64,000 nt of DNA from Thiococcus pfennigii (GCF_016583835.1 NZ_NRRW01000010.1:27686-91685), one strand, 5' to 3'; counted from the first letter of the stretch, positions 55,497 to 64,000 are shown. The notes: generated by a model from the letters alone, not told the origin. A program made the numbers and translations.

Positions 55497-56382
55497 CCGC
55501 AGCGGCTACATCGCGATCATCGGCCGCCCCAACGTCGGCAAGTCGACGCTGCTCAACGGGTTCCTCGGCCAGAAGCTCGCGATCACCTCGGACAAGGCGC
55601 AGACGACCCGCCACACGATCCTCGGTATCAAGACCCGGCCCGATGGTCAGCTGGTCTTCGTCGACACGCCGGGCATCCACCGCCGCGGGGCCGGCGCGCT
55701 CAACCGCTACCTCAACCGCGCCGCGCTGACGACGATCGGCGAGGTCGATCTGGTGCTCTTCGTCGTCGAGGCCGATCGCTGGACCGACGAGGACGACAAG
55801 GCCCTGCAGGCCATCGCCGAGGCCGGTGCGCCGGCCATCGCCGTCGTCAACAAGGTCGACCGCTTGCGGGACAAGACCCGACTGCTGCCGTATCTCGACC
55901 GGCTCGCGGGGCGCTACGCCTTCCGCGAGCTGGTGCCCGTCTCGGCGACCCGCGGCGATCAGGTCGAGCGGCTCGAGACGCTCGCCCTCCAGGCACTGCC
56001 GGAGCGCGAGCCCCTCTTCCCGGAGGATCAGATCACCGATCGGCCGGAACGCTTCTTCGCCGCCGAGTTGGTGCGCGAGCAGCTGATGCGCCGCTACGGC
56101 GAGGAGCTGCCCTACCAGACGGCCGTCGAGATCGAACGCTTCGAGGAGGAGCCGGGCGGCCGCTACCGGATCCACGCGCTGATCTGGGTGGAACGCCCGG
56201 GCCAGAAGGCGATCATCATCGGCGAGCGGGGCGAGGCCCTGAAGGCCGCCGCCAGCGAGGCGCGCCAGCAGATGCAGCGACTCTTCGAGCGGCCCGTGCA
56301 TCTGGAGGTCTGGGTCAAGATTCGCAAGAGCTGGTCCAGTGACGAGTCGGCGCTCGCCAGCCTCGGCTACCGCGAACGCTGA
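55486..56382 (+). CDS. era: GTPase Era
   Basis: 298 residues. G1 GRPNVGKSTLLNG, effector region TTRHTILGI, G3 DTPGIH, G4 NKVDRLRD and G5 SATRGD are followed by a KH RNA-binding domain (ERPGQKAIIIGERGEALKAAASEARQQMQRLF). Era binds the 3' end of 16S rRNA during 30S assembly. The ATG at 55486 overlaps the rnc end by 11 nt. Confidence 0.98.
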   Translation: MPTNRSGYIAIIGRPNVGKSTLLNGFLGQKLAITSDKAQTTRHTILGIKTRPDGQLVFVDTPGIHRRGAGALNRYLNRAALTTIGEVDLVLFVVEADRWTDEDDKALQAIAEAGAPAIAVVNKVDRLRDKTRLLPYLDRLAGRYAFRELVPVSATRGDQVERLETLALQALPEREPLFPEDQITDRPERFFAAELVREQLMRRYGEELPYQTAVEIERFEEEPGGRYRIHALIWVERPGQKAIIIGERGEALKAAASEARQQMQRLFERPVHLEVWVKIRKSWSSDESALASLGYRER

Positions 56383-56412
56383 CGTGGGTGCCCGCGGGGT
56401 CGCACCCCGGCG

Positions 56413-57132
56413 ATGAGCGCACCATCGGCGGGGCACCTGGAGCGCTGCCTGCTGCTGCATCGGCGCGACTTCAGCAACACGAGCCTCTTGGTCGAGGTCT
56501 TCTCGGCCGCCCACGGACGGTTCCCCGCCGTCGCCAAGGGGGCGCGGCGCGGGCGCGCCCCGACCGCCGCGCTGTTGCAGCCGTTCCAGCCATTGTGGCT
56601 CGCCTGGAGCGGGCGCGGCGAGGTGCGCACGCTGGGCAAGGTCGAGGCCGCTGGGGCCCCGCTGACCCTGCGGGGCGATGCCCTCTACTGCGGCTTCTAC
56701 CTCAACGAACTCCTGATGCGGCTCCTCGCGCGCCAAGACCCGCACGAGGACCTCTTCGCCTTCTATGTCGCGGCCCTCGAGGACCTGGCCAATGGTCAGG
56801 GGCTCGACCGGGTGCTGCGGCGCTTCGAGCTGCGCCTGCTCCAGGTCCTCGGCTACGGCTTGGTGCTCGATCGCGAGGCCGACACCGGCCGCCCGGTCAG
56901 CCCCGCAGGCCGCTACTGCTACGTCCCGGAGCGCGGCATCGTCGCGGCGATCGACGGGACGCCGGACGAGACCCTGTCCGGCGCGACCCTGCTGCGGCTC
57001 GCCGCCGAAGAGCCGCCCGAGGGCGGGCAGATCCGCGAGGCGCGGCGCCTGTTGCGTGCGGCGCTCGCCCCGCACCTTGGCCCGCGACCGCTCGCCAGCC
57101 GCGAGTTCTTCCGCCGGGTGCGGGGGGCATGA
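56413..57132 (+). CDS. recO: DNA repair protein RecO
   Basis: 239 residues. The N-terminal OB-fold begins CLLLHRRDFSNTSLLVEVFSAAHGRFPAVAKGARR, and a helical C-terminal domain follows with LYCGFYLNELLMRLLARQDPHEDLF. RecO anneals single strands and loads RecA with RecR. No zinc-finger cysteines are seen, normal for gammaproteobacterial RecO. The usual next gene, pdxJ, is not here; a repeat-filled gap of 726 nt follows. RecO-dependent repair complements the RecBCD enzyme encoded in the same window. Confidence 0.93.
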   Translation: MSAPSAGHLERCLLLHRRDFSNTSLLVEVFSAAHGRFPAVAKGARRGRAPTAALLQPFQPLWLAWSGRGEVRTLGKVEAAGAPLTLRGDALYCGFYLNELLMRLLARQDPHEDLFAFYVAALEDLANGQGLDRVLRRFELRLLQVLGYGLVLDREADTGRPVSPAGRYCYVPERGIVAAIDGTPDETLSGATLLRLAAEEPPEGGQIREARRLLRAALAPHLGPRPLASREFFRRVRGA

Positions 57133-57135
57133 TCC

Positions 57136-57320
57136 AAAAAGCGGCAGTTGGACGGTGCCCGAGGTGCGCCGCGCGGGGTGTCCGGCAAGGCGCAAGGAGG
57201 CGCAATAGCCAGGCTATTGCAACGACTTGCAACACCGCCGGGCGCCGCGCGCGACGTGGATCGGGTGCCGTAGCGGCCTTCACCGAGTGGGTGAGCAGGA
57301 CTCACGTAGAGCCTCCGCGC
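57136..57320. repeat. Dispersed intergenic repeat, copy 2 (with internal palindrome)
   Basis: The ends match 3811-3897 (AAGCGGCAGTTGGACGGTG and ACCGAGTGGGTGAGC), while about 100 nt in the middle are absent from that copy. The middle contains a small perfect hairpin GCAATAGCC-A-GGCTATTGC (57202-57220) and GCAAGGCGCAAGGAGGCGC. It starts 4 nt after the recO stop. Confidence 0.6.
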
Positions 57321-57419
57321 GATTTCAACCACTTGAATCCATGATGAAGCGGTCAACTGCCGTTTTTAGGATGATAGGGGCCTTGGCCGGTCGGGTCGGC
57401 GCTGCGTCACCCGAGATCG

Positions 57420-57720
57420 GCCTTCGCGGATACCGCGTCGCTGGCCGTCGGGTTACGCCCCGGGGGGCTAACCCGACCTACAGGCTCGCGCAGAGACGCG
57501 GAGGCGCAAAGTGAAGAGAAATCATTGGTCGATGTCACCAGTACGCTCCTCTTCTCCTGCTCTGCGCCTTTGCGTCTCTGCGCGAGATGTCTTTTTCGGG
57601 TGCCCGGTGGAGGCGCGTCGGGTTACGGCGCGCGCAACCTGTCATTTCTGATAAAAGGCCGTGCGGTGCGCCTAACCCGACCTACGGCCCCGGCGAAGGT
57701 CGGCACGGCGCTTGCCGACG
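57420..57720. repeat. REP-like palindromes and a long inverted repeat before glgC
   Basis: GTCGGGTTACGCC...GGCTAACCCGACCTAC (57449-57482) and a second, split pair (GTCGGGTTACGGCGC near 57609, GCGCCTAACCCGACCTACGGC near 57667) belong to the family of the 14.2-14.5 kb tandem repeats. Between them a long inverted repeat has perfect arms CTCGCGCAGAGACGC (57485-57499) and GCGTCTCTGCGCGAG (57572-57586), followed by CTTTTT (57591-57596), which could terminate transcription leaving recO. Confidence 0.7.
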
Positions 57721-57858
57721 GACCACAGGCTGGCCGCGCGCCGTGACCCGACAGCGGCCTTGGCGGATACGGCGTCGCCGGCCGCCGACGCCGAGCGGCG
57801 TCGGCGCGACTTGCTGGTAGAATCCGCACCGTCATCCGTAGTCCATCGGAAGCCGCTG

Positions 57859-59058
57859 ATGCCTCGCGAAACCCTGACCCTCGTCATCGCCACCGGCCAT
57901 GGGGCCGGCCTCGAACCCCTGACCCGGCATCGCACCAAGGCGGCGGTCCCGTTCGGCGGCAAGTTTCGGATCATCGACTTCACGCTGGCCAACTGCCTGC
58001 ACTCGGGGCTGCGCCAGGTCTTGGTGCTGACCCAGTACAAGTCGCACTCGCTGCAGAAGCACCTGCGTGACGGCTGGTCGCTCTACAACCCGGAGATCGG
58101 CGAGTACATCACCCCTGTGCCGCCGCAGATGCGCCAGGGTTCGGACTGGTATGCCGGTCCCTTCGATGCCATCTGCCAGAACCGCTATCTGCTCGAGCGC
58201 AGTCAGGCGCGGCAGGTGTTGATCCTCGAGGGCGATCTGATCTATCGGATGGACTACGCCGAGATGATCCGCTTTCATCGCGAGCGCGCCGCCGCGGTGA
58301 CGCTCGCGGTGCGCGAGGCGCGGCGCGACGAGTCGCCCGGGCGCATCGCGGTGCCGCTCGGCGAGGACGACCGCGTCATGCCGTTGGCGGAACGCTCGGC
58401 CGCCGACGGCGATCCGGTGCAACTGACGATGGGCGCCTACCTCTTCGACAAGGACTACCTGCTCGCGGAGTTGACGCGCCTGTCGATCGGCGATGACGAG
58501 GACAACGCCCTCGATGCCGACGAGGTCGCCCGTCTCGCCGAGAACGGCCGCGTCTTCGGCTATCGCTTCGGCGGCGAGCGCGGTCGCGTGACGCCGGACC
58601 GCTATTGGTGTGACCCGAGCTCGATCGATGCCTACTACCAGGCGACGATGGCCCTGCTCAACAGCCAGGCGCCGCTCGACCTCTACCAGAGCGACTGGAC
58701 CATCTACACCCATCAGGGCCAGTATCCGCCAGCGCGCACGGTGCCGGGGGCCTCGGGAACCGAGGGGATCTTCGTCAACTCGATGCTCGCCGCCGGTGCC
58801 CTGATCAGCGGCGGCGGGGTCAATCAGTCGGTGCTCTTCCCGCGGGTGCGGGTACGCGACGGGGCCATCGTCGAGGAGGCGGTCCTCTTCGGCGGGGTCG
58901 AGGTCGGCGAGGGCGCCCATCTGCGTCGCTGCATCATCGACAAGGACGTCGTGGTACCGCGCGGCACCCAGATCGGCGTGGATCCGAGGGCCGACCGGGA
59001 GCGCTATGCGGTGTCGCCGCAGGGCGTCGTCGTCATCCCGAAGGGTTTTGCGTTCTAG
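57859..59058 (+). CDS. glgC: Glucose-1-phosphate adenylyltransferase-like protein with altered N-terminal motif
   Basis: 399 residues. Similarity to GlgC is clear: KAAVPFGGKFRIIDFTLANCLHSGLRQVLVLTQYKSHSL, the sugar-phosphate region GADWYAGPFDAICQNRYL-like, and a C-terminal left-handed beta-helix (GVNQSVLFPRVRVRDGAIVEEAVLFGGVEVGEGA). The usual GGRGSRL nucleotide loop reads ATGHGAGLEPLT (residues 11-22), without the invariant arginine, and the usual YWRDVGTIDAYW is YWCDPSSIDAYY. Enzymes with this loop changed are often inactive or regulatory. It may be a paralogue modulating a true GlgC. The start at 57859 agrees with the family. Confidence 0.75.
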   Translation: MPRETLTLVIATGHGAGLEPLTRHRTKAAVPFGGKFRIIDFTLANCLHSGLRQVLVLTQYKSHSLQKHLRDGWSLYNPEIGEYITPVPPQMRQGSDWYAGPFDAICQNRYLLERSQARQVLILEGDLIYRMDYAEMIRFHRERAAAVTLAVREARRDESPGRIAVPLGEDDRVMPLAERSAADGDPVQLTMGAYLFDKDYLLAELTRLSIGDDEDNALDADEVARLAENGRVFGYRFGGERGRVTPDRYWCDPSSIDAYYQATMALLNSQAPLDLYQSDWTIYTHQGQYPPARTVPGASGTEGIFVNSMLAAGALISGGGVNQSVLFPRVRVRDGAIVEEAVLFGGVEVGEGAHLRRCIIDKDVVVPRGTQIGVDPRADRERYAVSPQGVVVIPKGFAF

Positions 59059-59071
59059 GCGGGGGGTGCTC

Positions 59072-59719
59072 GTGGAGTCGGCGCGCCTCGCGGCCGTCTA
59101 TCGCGTCCTCTATGGGACCTACGGGCCGCAGCACTGGTGGCCCGGGGACTCGCCGTTCGAGGTCATGGTCGGGGCGGTGCTGACGCAGAATACCGCCTGG
59201 AGCAATGTCGAGCGCGCCCTGGCGCGACTGACCGAGCGCATCCCGCTCACCGCCGAGGCCATCCTGGCGCTCGGCCACGAGGCCTTGGCCGAGGCGATCC
59301 GCCCGGCCGGCTATTTCAACGTCAAGGCCCGTCGGCTGCGGGCCTTTTGCCACGCCTTCGTCGCGGACGGCGGGTTGACGGGGCTCTCCGGGCTCGACAC
59401 GCCGACCTTGCGCGAGCGGCTGCTCGCCGTCAACGGGGTCGGACCCGAGACGGCCGATGACATGCTGCTCTACGCCTTCGAGCGCCCGGTCTTCGTCGTC
59501 GACGCCTATACCCGCCGGCTCTTCGCCCGGCTCGGGCTCCTCGCCGGCGACGAGGGCTACGAGACCATCCGCCACGCCTTCGAGCGGGCGCTCGGTGCCG
59601 ATACGGCACTCTTCAACGAATACCACGCGCTGATCGTGCGCCACGCCAAGGCCGCCTGCCGCACCCGGCCGCGCTGCGCCGGTTGCTGTCTGAACGCACA
59701 CTGTCCGGCGGCCTCCTGA
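59072..59719 (+). CDS. Endonuclease III-family DNA glycosylase (Nth/HhH-GPD) with Fe-S cluster
   Basis: About 215 residues. HhH-GPD features: VGAVLTQNTAWSNVERAL, the hairpin LLAVNGVGPETADDMLLYAF and catalytic Asp in VFVVDAYTRRLF. The end carries a four-Cys cluster C-x6-C-x2-C-x5-C (ACRTRPRCAGCCLNAHC). The usual lysine of bifunctional enzymes is not evident at the hairpin (GVGPETADD), so it resembles the MjaMIG/EndoIII-related monofunctional branch. A GTG at 59072 preceded by GGGGGG was chosen; a GTG two codons earlier is possible. It begins 13 nt after the GlgC-like gene. Confidence 0.83.
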   Translation: MESARLAAVYRVLYGTYGPQHWWPGDSPFEVMVGAVLTQNTAWSNVERALARLTERIPLTAEAILALGHEALAEAIRPAGYFNVKARRLRAFCHAFVADGGLTGLSGLDTPTLRERLLAVNGVGPETADDMLLYAFERPVFVVDAYTRRLFARLGLLAGDEGYETIRHAFERALGADTALFNEYHALIVRHAKAACRTRPRCAGCCLNAHCPAAS

Positions 59720-59764
59720 GTTCCGCGCCTCCCAGGGCGCGGCTTGCGCTACCCTGGTGGGACC

Positions 59765-60664
59765 TCATAGGCCGCGCATCGCGGCCGTTCGCAGCCCGGC
59801 GGCCTGCGGTTCGGCGATCGCGGCGCGGACCTGCGCGAGCAGACGCGGCTTGTCGGCGCCGAGGGTACCCTTGAGCACGAGCCAGTTCGACGCGTGATCG
59901 GCGCGGAAGATGGTACGGCGCAGCTCGAGGGCGCCGAGGAAGCGCTCCAGTTCGCGAAACAGGCCGACGCGCGGCAGCGGCCGCCAGTCGGGCCAGGCGG
60001 CGCGCAGGCGGGTGCCGCCGTCCGCGACCATGAGGACCAGCGTCGAGAGGTACTCGGGGGCGGTGGCGTTGATCAGGCGGGCGGAGTTGTCGGCGTGCTG
60101 GTCGCTGAGCGTCGCGCCGCCCAGGCCGTTGATGATCATCACCGAGCGGCGGATGTCGGCCTCGCCGAGCTTGTCGAGGGCCGCGCCGGTCGAGGCGCTG
60201 GTCTCGCCCTTGGCGACCCGGGCGAGGACCTGATCATCGCCGGATTCGGCGCCGAGATAGACCCGCGTCAGTCCGGCGTCGCAGAGCTCGTGCAGCTCTG
60301 CCACGGACTTGCGGCGCAGATTGCGCGCCAGGCAGTAGCTGGAGACGCGGTGCACGGCCGGCAGATGCTGGCGGATCGCCGCCAGATAGTCGAGCAACCG
60401 CCCGGTCGGCAGCGCCAGCGCATCGCCGTCGGCGAGGAACACCCGCCGCACGTCGTCGCCCAGGCGCTCGCCGATCCGGCGGATCCCCTCCAGGACCTCC
60501 GCCGCCGGGCGGGCGCGAAAGCGCTTCTGGGGCGCCGTGTACATCTCGCAGAAGGTGCACCGGTTCCAGGAGCAGCCGTCGGTCACCGGCAGGATCAGCG
60601 AGCCGGCCTCGCTCGGCGGCCGGTAGACGGGCTCGACATAGCGGATCAGCGGTTCAGGGTCCAG
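59765..60664 (-). CDS. Radical SAM protein, start uncertain
   Basis: About 300 residues of radical SAM homology. The cluster motif is C-SWNR-C-TF-C in LPVTDGCSWNRCTFCEMY, followed by the SAM-binding LADGDALALPT, VSSYCLARNL and YLGAESGDDQVLARVAKGET. The C-terminus (SLIL, ALELRRTIFRADHASNWLVLKGTL) is typical of a conserved family of B12-independent radical SAM proteins of unknown substrate. No ATG, GTG or TTG precedes the domain close by. A CTG at 60664 would give LDPEPLIRYVEPVYRPP, and a GTG at 60805 would extend into nhaD by 67 nt. The gene follows nhaD on the same strand. Confidence 0.8.
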   Translation of the reverse strand: MDPEPLIRYVEPVYRPPSEAGSLILPVTDGCSWNRCTFCEMYTAPQKRFRARPAAEVLEGIRRIGERLGDDVRRVFLADGDALALPTGRLLDYLAAIRQHLPAVHRVSSYCLARNLRRKSVAELHELCDAGLTRVYLGAESGDDQVLARVAKGETSASTGAALDKLGEADIRRSVMIINGLGGATLSDQHADNSARLINATAPEYLSTLVLMVADGGTRLRAAWPDWRPLPRVGLFRELERFLGALELRRTIFRADHASNWLVLKGTLGADKPRLLAQVRAAIAEPQAAGLRTAAMRGL

Positions 60665-60738
60665 CGGCTGGTCCTCCCGGGTCGTGCGGTGGTGCAGCGA
60701 ACGACGGGCCGAGGCGGCGTCGCTCGCTGTCCAGGCCG

Positions 60739-62163
60739 CTAGCCGTTCATCCAGAGGTGCACGAGGATGCTCGCGACATAGCCGGCGGCGATCGCCGGCG
60801 TCCACTTCAGGTGGCCGAAGAAGGTGTACTTGCCGCGCGCCTGCCCCATCAGTGCGACGCCGGCCGCCGAGCCGATCGACAGCAGCGAGCCGCCGACGCC
60901 GGCGGTCAGCGTCACGAGCAGCCACTGGGCCTGCGACATATCCGGATTCATCGTCAACACCGCGAACATCACCGGGATGTTGTCGACGATCGCCGAGATC
61001 ACCCCGACGGCGATGTTGGCCGCTGTCGGCCCCCATTCGCTGTACATGACCTCGGAGGCCAGGCCCAGATAGCCGATGAAGCCCAGGCCGCCGACGCAGA
61101 GCACGACGCCGTAGAAGAAGAGCAGCGTATCCCACTCGGCCTTGGCGACCTTGTTGAAGACGTCGAACGGCTGGGCGGCCTCCAGTCGTTCGTTCTTCTC
61201 CAGTTCGCCGCGGTCGCAGAACTCCCCGTTCGGGCCGCATTCCCTCAGATAGGTCATCCGCAGGTAGAAGCCGAAGAACTGGAGGTAGCCCAGACCGGTG
61301 AGCATGCCGAGCACGGGTGGCAGGGTCAGGAAGTTGTGGAACGCGACCGCGGTGGCGATCGTGAGGAAGAAGAGCAGGATGATGCGCCGGGCGCCGCGGC
61401 GCATCGGTGCCGAGGCCGATGTGGCCTCGGGCTTCACATCCGGTACCGCGAAGTGCATCAGCGCCGCCGGCACGAGGAAGTTCACGAGCGACGGGACGAA
61501 GAGCTGGAAGAACTCGAAGAACTCGACCATCCCCTTCTGCCAGACCATCAGGGTCGTGATGTCGCCGAACGGGCTGAAGGCGCCGCCGGCGTTGGCGGCG
61601 ACGACGATATTGATGCAGGCGAGGGTGACGAAGCGGGTGTTGTCGCCGCCGACCGCGAGCACGACCGCGCACATCAGCAGGGCCGTCGTCAGGTTGTCGG
61701 CGACCGGCGAGATGAAGAAGGCCAGGATGCCGGTCATCCAGAACAGGGCGCGGAAGCCGAAACCGCTGCGGATCAGCCAAGCGCGCAGCGCATCGAAGAC
61801 GCGCCGCTCCTGCATGGCGTTGATGTAGGTCATCGCCACGAGCAGGAACAGCATCAGCTCGGCGTATTCGAGCAGGTTGTGGCGCACGGCCTCCTCGGCC
61901 GCGTGGCCGAGGTCATGGGTCGTGTAGACGAGGGCGATCAGCGCCCAGATGATCCCGGCGGCGATGATGACCGGCTTGGACTTGCGCAGGTGGAGGAATT
62001 CCTCGGCCATCACCAGGAGGTAGGCGAGGACGAAGATGGCGAGGGCGATGAAGCCCACCGGGTGGCCGGTCAGATCGATCCGCTCCGTGCCGTCGGAGGC
62101 CCAGCCCATGGCCGGCAGGGCGAGCAGGATGATCAGGGACAAACGACTGATTTTTTGGGACAT
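60739..62163 (-). CDS. nhaD: Sodium:proton antiporter NhaD
   Basis: 474 residues with 12 or more membrane helices after a signal-like helix (LSLIILLALPAMGWA). Conserved sites are SPVADNLTTALLM, NIVVAANAGGAFSPFGDITTLMVW and IVDNIPVMFAVL. NhaD exchanges Na+ or Li+ for H+ and is common in marine and haloalkaliphilic gammaproteobacteria, which suits a saline habitat. A charged cytoplasmic loop (REC, GELEKNERLE) lies mid-protein. The ATG at 62163 is the first of the frame. Confidence 0.93.
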   Translation of the reverse strand: MSQKISRLSLIILLALPAMGWASDGTERIDLTGHPVGFIALAIFVLAYLLVMAEEFLHLRKSKPVIIAAGIIWALIALVYTTHDLGHAAEEAVRHNLLEYAELMLFLLVAMTYINAMQERRVFDALRAWLIRSGFGFRALFWMTGILAFFISPVADNLTTALLMCAVVLAVGGDNTRFVTLACINIVVAANAGGAFSPFGDITTLMVWQKGMVEFFEFFQLFVPSLVNFLVPAALMHFAVPDVKPEATSASAPMRRGARRIILLFFLTIATAVAFHNFLTLPPVLGMLTGLGYLQFFGFYLRMTYLRECGPNGEFCDRGELEKNERLEAAQPFDVFNKVAKAEWDTLLFFYGVVLCVGGLGFIGYLGLASEVMYSEWGPTAANIAVGVISAIVDNIPVMFAVLTMNPDMSQAQWLLVTLTAGVGGSLLSIGSAAGVALMGQARGKYTFFGHLKWTPAIAAGYVASILVHLWMNG

Positions 62164-62244
62164 CGGTTTAACCCAATAGCAACTTCATCTGCGATACGCC
62201 AACTCAATGAAGGGGCGAGGTCGCGGAGAGTAGCAGATTTGGTT

Positions 62245-62670
62245 CTACCGGTCCTGGGGGAATGTCGCTGGGGCCTCGTCGCGTGCGCGGAGGGTCTCGA
62301 AGGGATCGGGTGCGGTACGGCGATGGCCGGCATCGCGCAGCCGGGTCAGGTAGTCCTGCCAGAGCGGCTGCCAGGCGCGGCCGAGCTTGTAGAGATAGAC
62401 CCAGTCGAAGAGGCCGGAGTCGTGACCGTCGTCGAAGCGGATCTTGACGGCGTAGGTGCCGACCTGGTGCAGATCCGCGATGTTGACCCCTTCCTTGCCG
62501 ACCTGCAGCCTGGCCTGCGCCGGGCTGTGGCCGCGCACCTCGGCCGACGGCGAGTAGACGCGCAGGTACTCGCACGGCAGCCGGAAGCGGGCGCCGTCGT
62601 CGAAGTGGATCTCCAGGACCCGGGAGCGCCGATGGAGCTGGATATCGGTCGGCAGCGGATGGTCGGCCAT
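62245..62670 (-). CDS. DUF971 (gamma-butyrobetaine hydroxylase-like N-terminal) protein
   Basis: 141 residues. DIQLHRRSRVLEIHFDDGARFRLPCEYLRVYSPSAEV and the closing FDWVYLYKLGRAWQPLWQDYL define DUF971, related to the small domain of carnitine biosynthesis enzymes. Stand-alone proteins are common in proteobacteria next to ubiquinone or Fe-S genes, and some have been linked to Fe-S biogenesis. There is no catalytic dioxygenase domain. The ATG at 62670 follows a GGAGG-like stretch on the minus strand. Confidence 0.88.
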   Translation of the reverse strand: MADHPLPTDIQLHRRSRVLEIHFDDGARFRLPCEYLRVYSPSAEVRGHSPAQARLQVGKEGVNIADLHQVGTYAVKIRFDDGHDSGLFDWVYLYKLGRAWQPLWQDYLTRLRDAGHRRTAPDPFETLRARDEAPATFPQDR

Positions 62671-62712
62671 GGGTCTCGATGCCTCCTGGCGGTGCGTGCC
62701 GCCAGCGCGGGA

Positions 62713-63780
62713 TCAGGCGATGTCTTCGGCGACAGCCGGTCCCAACAGGGGCGCGGATTCGGGCCAACCCAGCGTGTGGCGCTGGATCAGGTCGGCCAGC
62801 ATGTCCATGTGCGCCTCGCCATCGTTGAGACACGGGATGTAGCCGTAGGTCTTGCCGCCGGCCCCGAGGAAATACTGGCGGTTCTCCTCGCCGATCTCCT
62901 CGATCGTCTCCAGGCAGTCGGCGGCGAAGCCTGGACAGACGACGTGCACCGACTCGACGCCCGCTGCGCCCCACTCCTTGAGGACCTCGTCCGTGTAGGG
63001 CTTGAGCCACTCCTTGTTGCCGACGCGCGATTGGAACGAGAGCTGCCAGCGCTCGCGGGCGAGACCGAGCCCCTCGCTGACCAGCCGCGCCGTCTTGTGG
63101 CACTGACAATGGTAGGGGTCACCGTTGAGGAAATAATCCTTCGGGATGCCGTGGAAGGAGAACAGCAGCCGCTGCGGCTCGCCATGCTGGTTCCAGTAGG
63201 CCTGTACGCTCTCCACCAGCGCCGCGATGTAGGCCGGCTCATCGTGATACTGGGTGATGAAGCGCATCTCCGGCAGCCAGCGCCAGCCGGCCAAGGCCCG
63301 CGTGACGGCATCGAAGGTGGAGCCGGTCGTCGTCCCGGAATACTGGGGGTAGAGCGGTAGCACCAGGAGACGGCGGATGCTGGCATCACGGAGTCTGTTC
63401 AGGGCCGAGACGATCGACGGATTGCCGTAGCGCATCCCGAGCTCGACCTGCACGGAGCCGGCCAGGCGTGCGTCGAGCCGCTGCTGGAGGGCCGCGGCCT
63501 GGCGCTGCGAGATCGTCAGCAGCGGCGAGCCCTGCTCGGTCCAGACGGATTGATAGGCCTTTGCCGAACGCGCCGGGCGCACCCGCAGGATGAAGCCGTG
63601 CAGGATCAGCCACCAGATGAAGCGCGGCCCCTCGATGACGCGCGGGTCGGCGAGGAACTCGGTCAAGTAGCGGCGCACGGCGGTCGTGGTCGGCGCATCC
63701 GGGGTGCCGAGGTTGATCAGCAGGACGCCGAGCGGGTGGGCGGAATCGTGGCTGAAGCCGATGACGTTCTGAAACTTCAT
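62713..63780 (-). CDS. hemH: Ferrochelatase (HemH)
   Basis: 355 residues. Landmarks: LLINLGTPDAPTTTAVRRYLTEFLADPRV, LPLYPQYSGTTTGSTFDAV, catalytic His in LLFSFHGIPKDYFLNGDPYHCQCHKTA, and CPGFAADCLETIEEIGEENR. It inserts Fe2+ into protoporphyrin IX. The ATG at 63780 was chosen as the nearest to the first conserved block. An in-frame ATG at 63807 with a slightly better ribosome-binding site is an alternative. The CQC pair in the substrate loop is worth noting, but cluster-binding ferrochelatases carry cysteines elsewhere. Confidence 0.95.
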   Translation of the reverse strand: MKFQNVIGFSHDSAHPLGVLLINLGTPDAPTTTAVRRYLTEFLADPRVIEGPRFIWWLILHGFILRVRPARSAKAYQSVWTEQGSPLLTISQRQAAALQQRLDARLAGSVQVELGMRYGNPSIVSALNRLRDASIRRLLVLPLYPQYSGTTTGSTFDAVTRALAGWRWLPEMRFITQYHDEPAYIAALVESVQAYWNQHGEPQRLLFSFHGIPKDYFLNGDPYHCQCHKTARLVSEGLGLARERWQLSFQSRVGNKEWLKPYTDEVLKEWGAAGVESVHVVCPGFAADCLETIEEIGEENRQYFLGAGGKTYGYIPCLNDGEAHMDMLADLIQRHTLGWPESAPLLGPAVAEDIA

Positions 63781-64000
63781 TTGTTGAATCTCGGGGCTGT
63801 CGATCATCCGTATCCAGCCCCCGGCCTGACGGTACGGCACGACGAGGGGTCGATCCGGGATACATCCGATCCGCGTAGCGAGGGCCTTGCCCGTCGGCGT
63901 CACCCAGCTGTCCTGATCGGCAATTCTACTTGTCGGCCTATGGCTTGTCAGGCACCGGACGGCGGGCCTCGCTCCGCTCGGCGCGGGCGGCCTCGGGGGC
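63781..64000. other. Upstream region of hemH; no gene recognised
   Basis: The last 220 nt are open in several frames but none resembles a known protein. The minus-strand frame of hemH remains open to 63903 without homology. A promoter for hemH probably lies here, but no convincing hexamers are seen. Confidence 0.4.

Overview
The window is very GC-rich chromosomal DNA whose gene content and order point to a gammaproteobacterium, most likely of the Chromatiales (purple sulfur bacteria and relatives). The evidence is the classical rpoE-rseABC-degP-lepA-lepB-rnc-era-recO run, pepA divergent from an lpt permease with holC downstream, RseC and UPF0260 proteins, NhaD, and palindromic intergenic repeats typical of that group. 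No photosynthesis or sulfur-oxidation genes are present, so the family assignment is inference.

Layout. 1-10.3 kb: 3' end of a transporter-fused histidine kinase with its receiver protein and a CBS/DUF294 protein (likely carbon or acetate signalling), a NarX/NarL-type pair with a rhodanese on the other strand, tRNA-Leu(CAG) with a clear promoter and terminator, then rnr-rlmB. 10.3-18.8 kb: a candidate small RNA, a three-gene hemerythrin/DUF2249/12-TM operon behind a perfect Dnr/FNR-type box, serS, a BI-1 membrane protein, a WGR protein, tmcA and a TM2 protein. 18.9-28 kb: FixL/FixJ-like pair, RDD protein, lptG (without lptF) divergent from pepA-holC, a ferritin-like protein, and a gene broken by a nonsense codon with its 3' end duplicated. 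28-36.8 kb: recC-recB-recD as an overlapping operon.

36.8-44.7 kb is an accessory island. It holds a PIN toxin/antitoxin pair, a RelB-like antitoxin whose ParE toxin gene is split, an 899-aa SF1 helicase bounded by identical REP palindromes, an AT-rich ApeA-like HEPN abortive-infection gene, two eroded REP-associated tyrosine transposase (RAYT) starts, tandem repeats, and a DUF433/DUF5615 toxin-antitoxin pair whose toxin carries a nonsense codon. A 105-bp dispersed repeat lies in the same orientation near each edge. The best candidate for something undescribed is the 2.94-kb REP-bounded helicase segment, which sits inside the toxin gene between 173-bp direct duplications of it.

44.7-64 kb returns to core genes: UPF0260, DUF2878-DUF1295, the sigma-E regulon locus with a recognisable autoregulatory promoter, the lepA-lepB-rnc-era-recO run, a GlgC-like protein lacking the usual glycine-rich motif, an endonuclease III homologue, a radical SAM protein, nhaD, a DUF971 protein and hemH. 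Intergenic spaces at 3.8, 14.2 and 57.1-57.8 kb carry several families of dispersed repeats. Starts were chosen by ribosome-binding sites, overlaps and family alignment from memory; no database search was possible.
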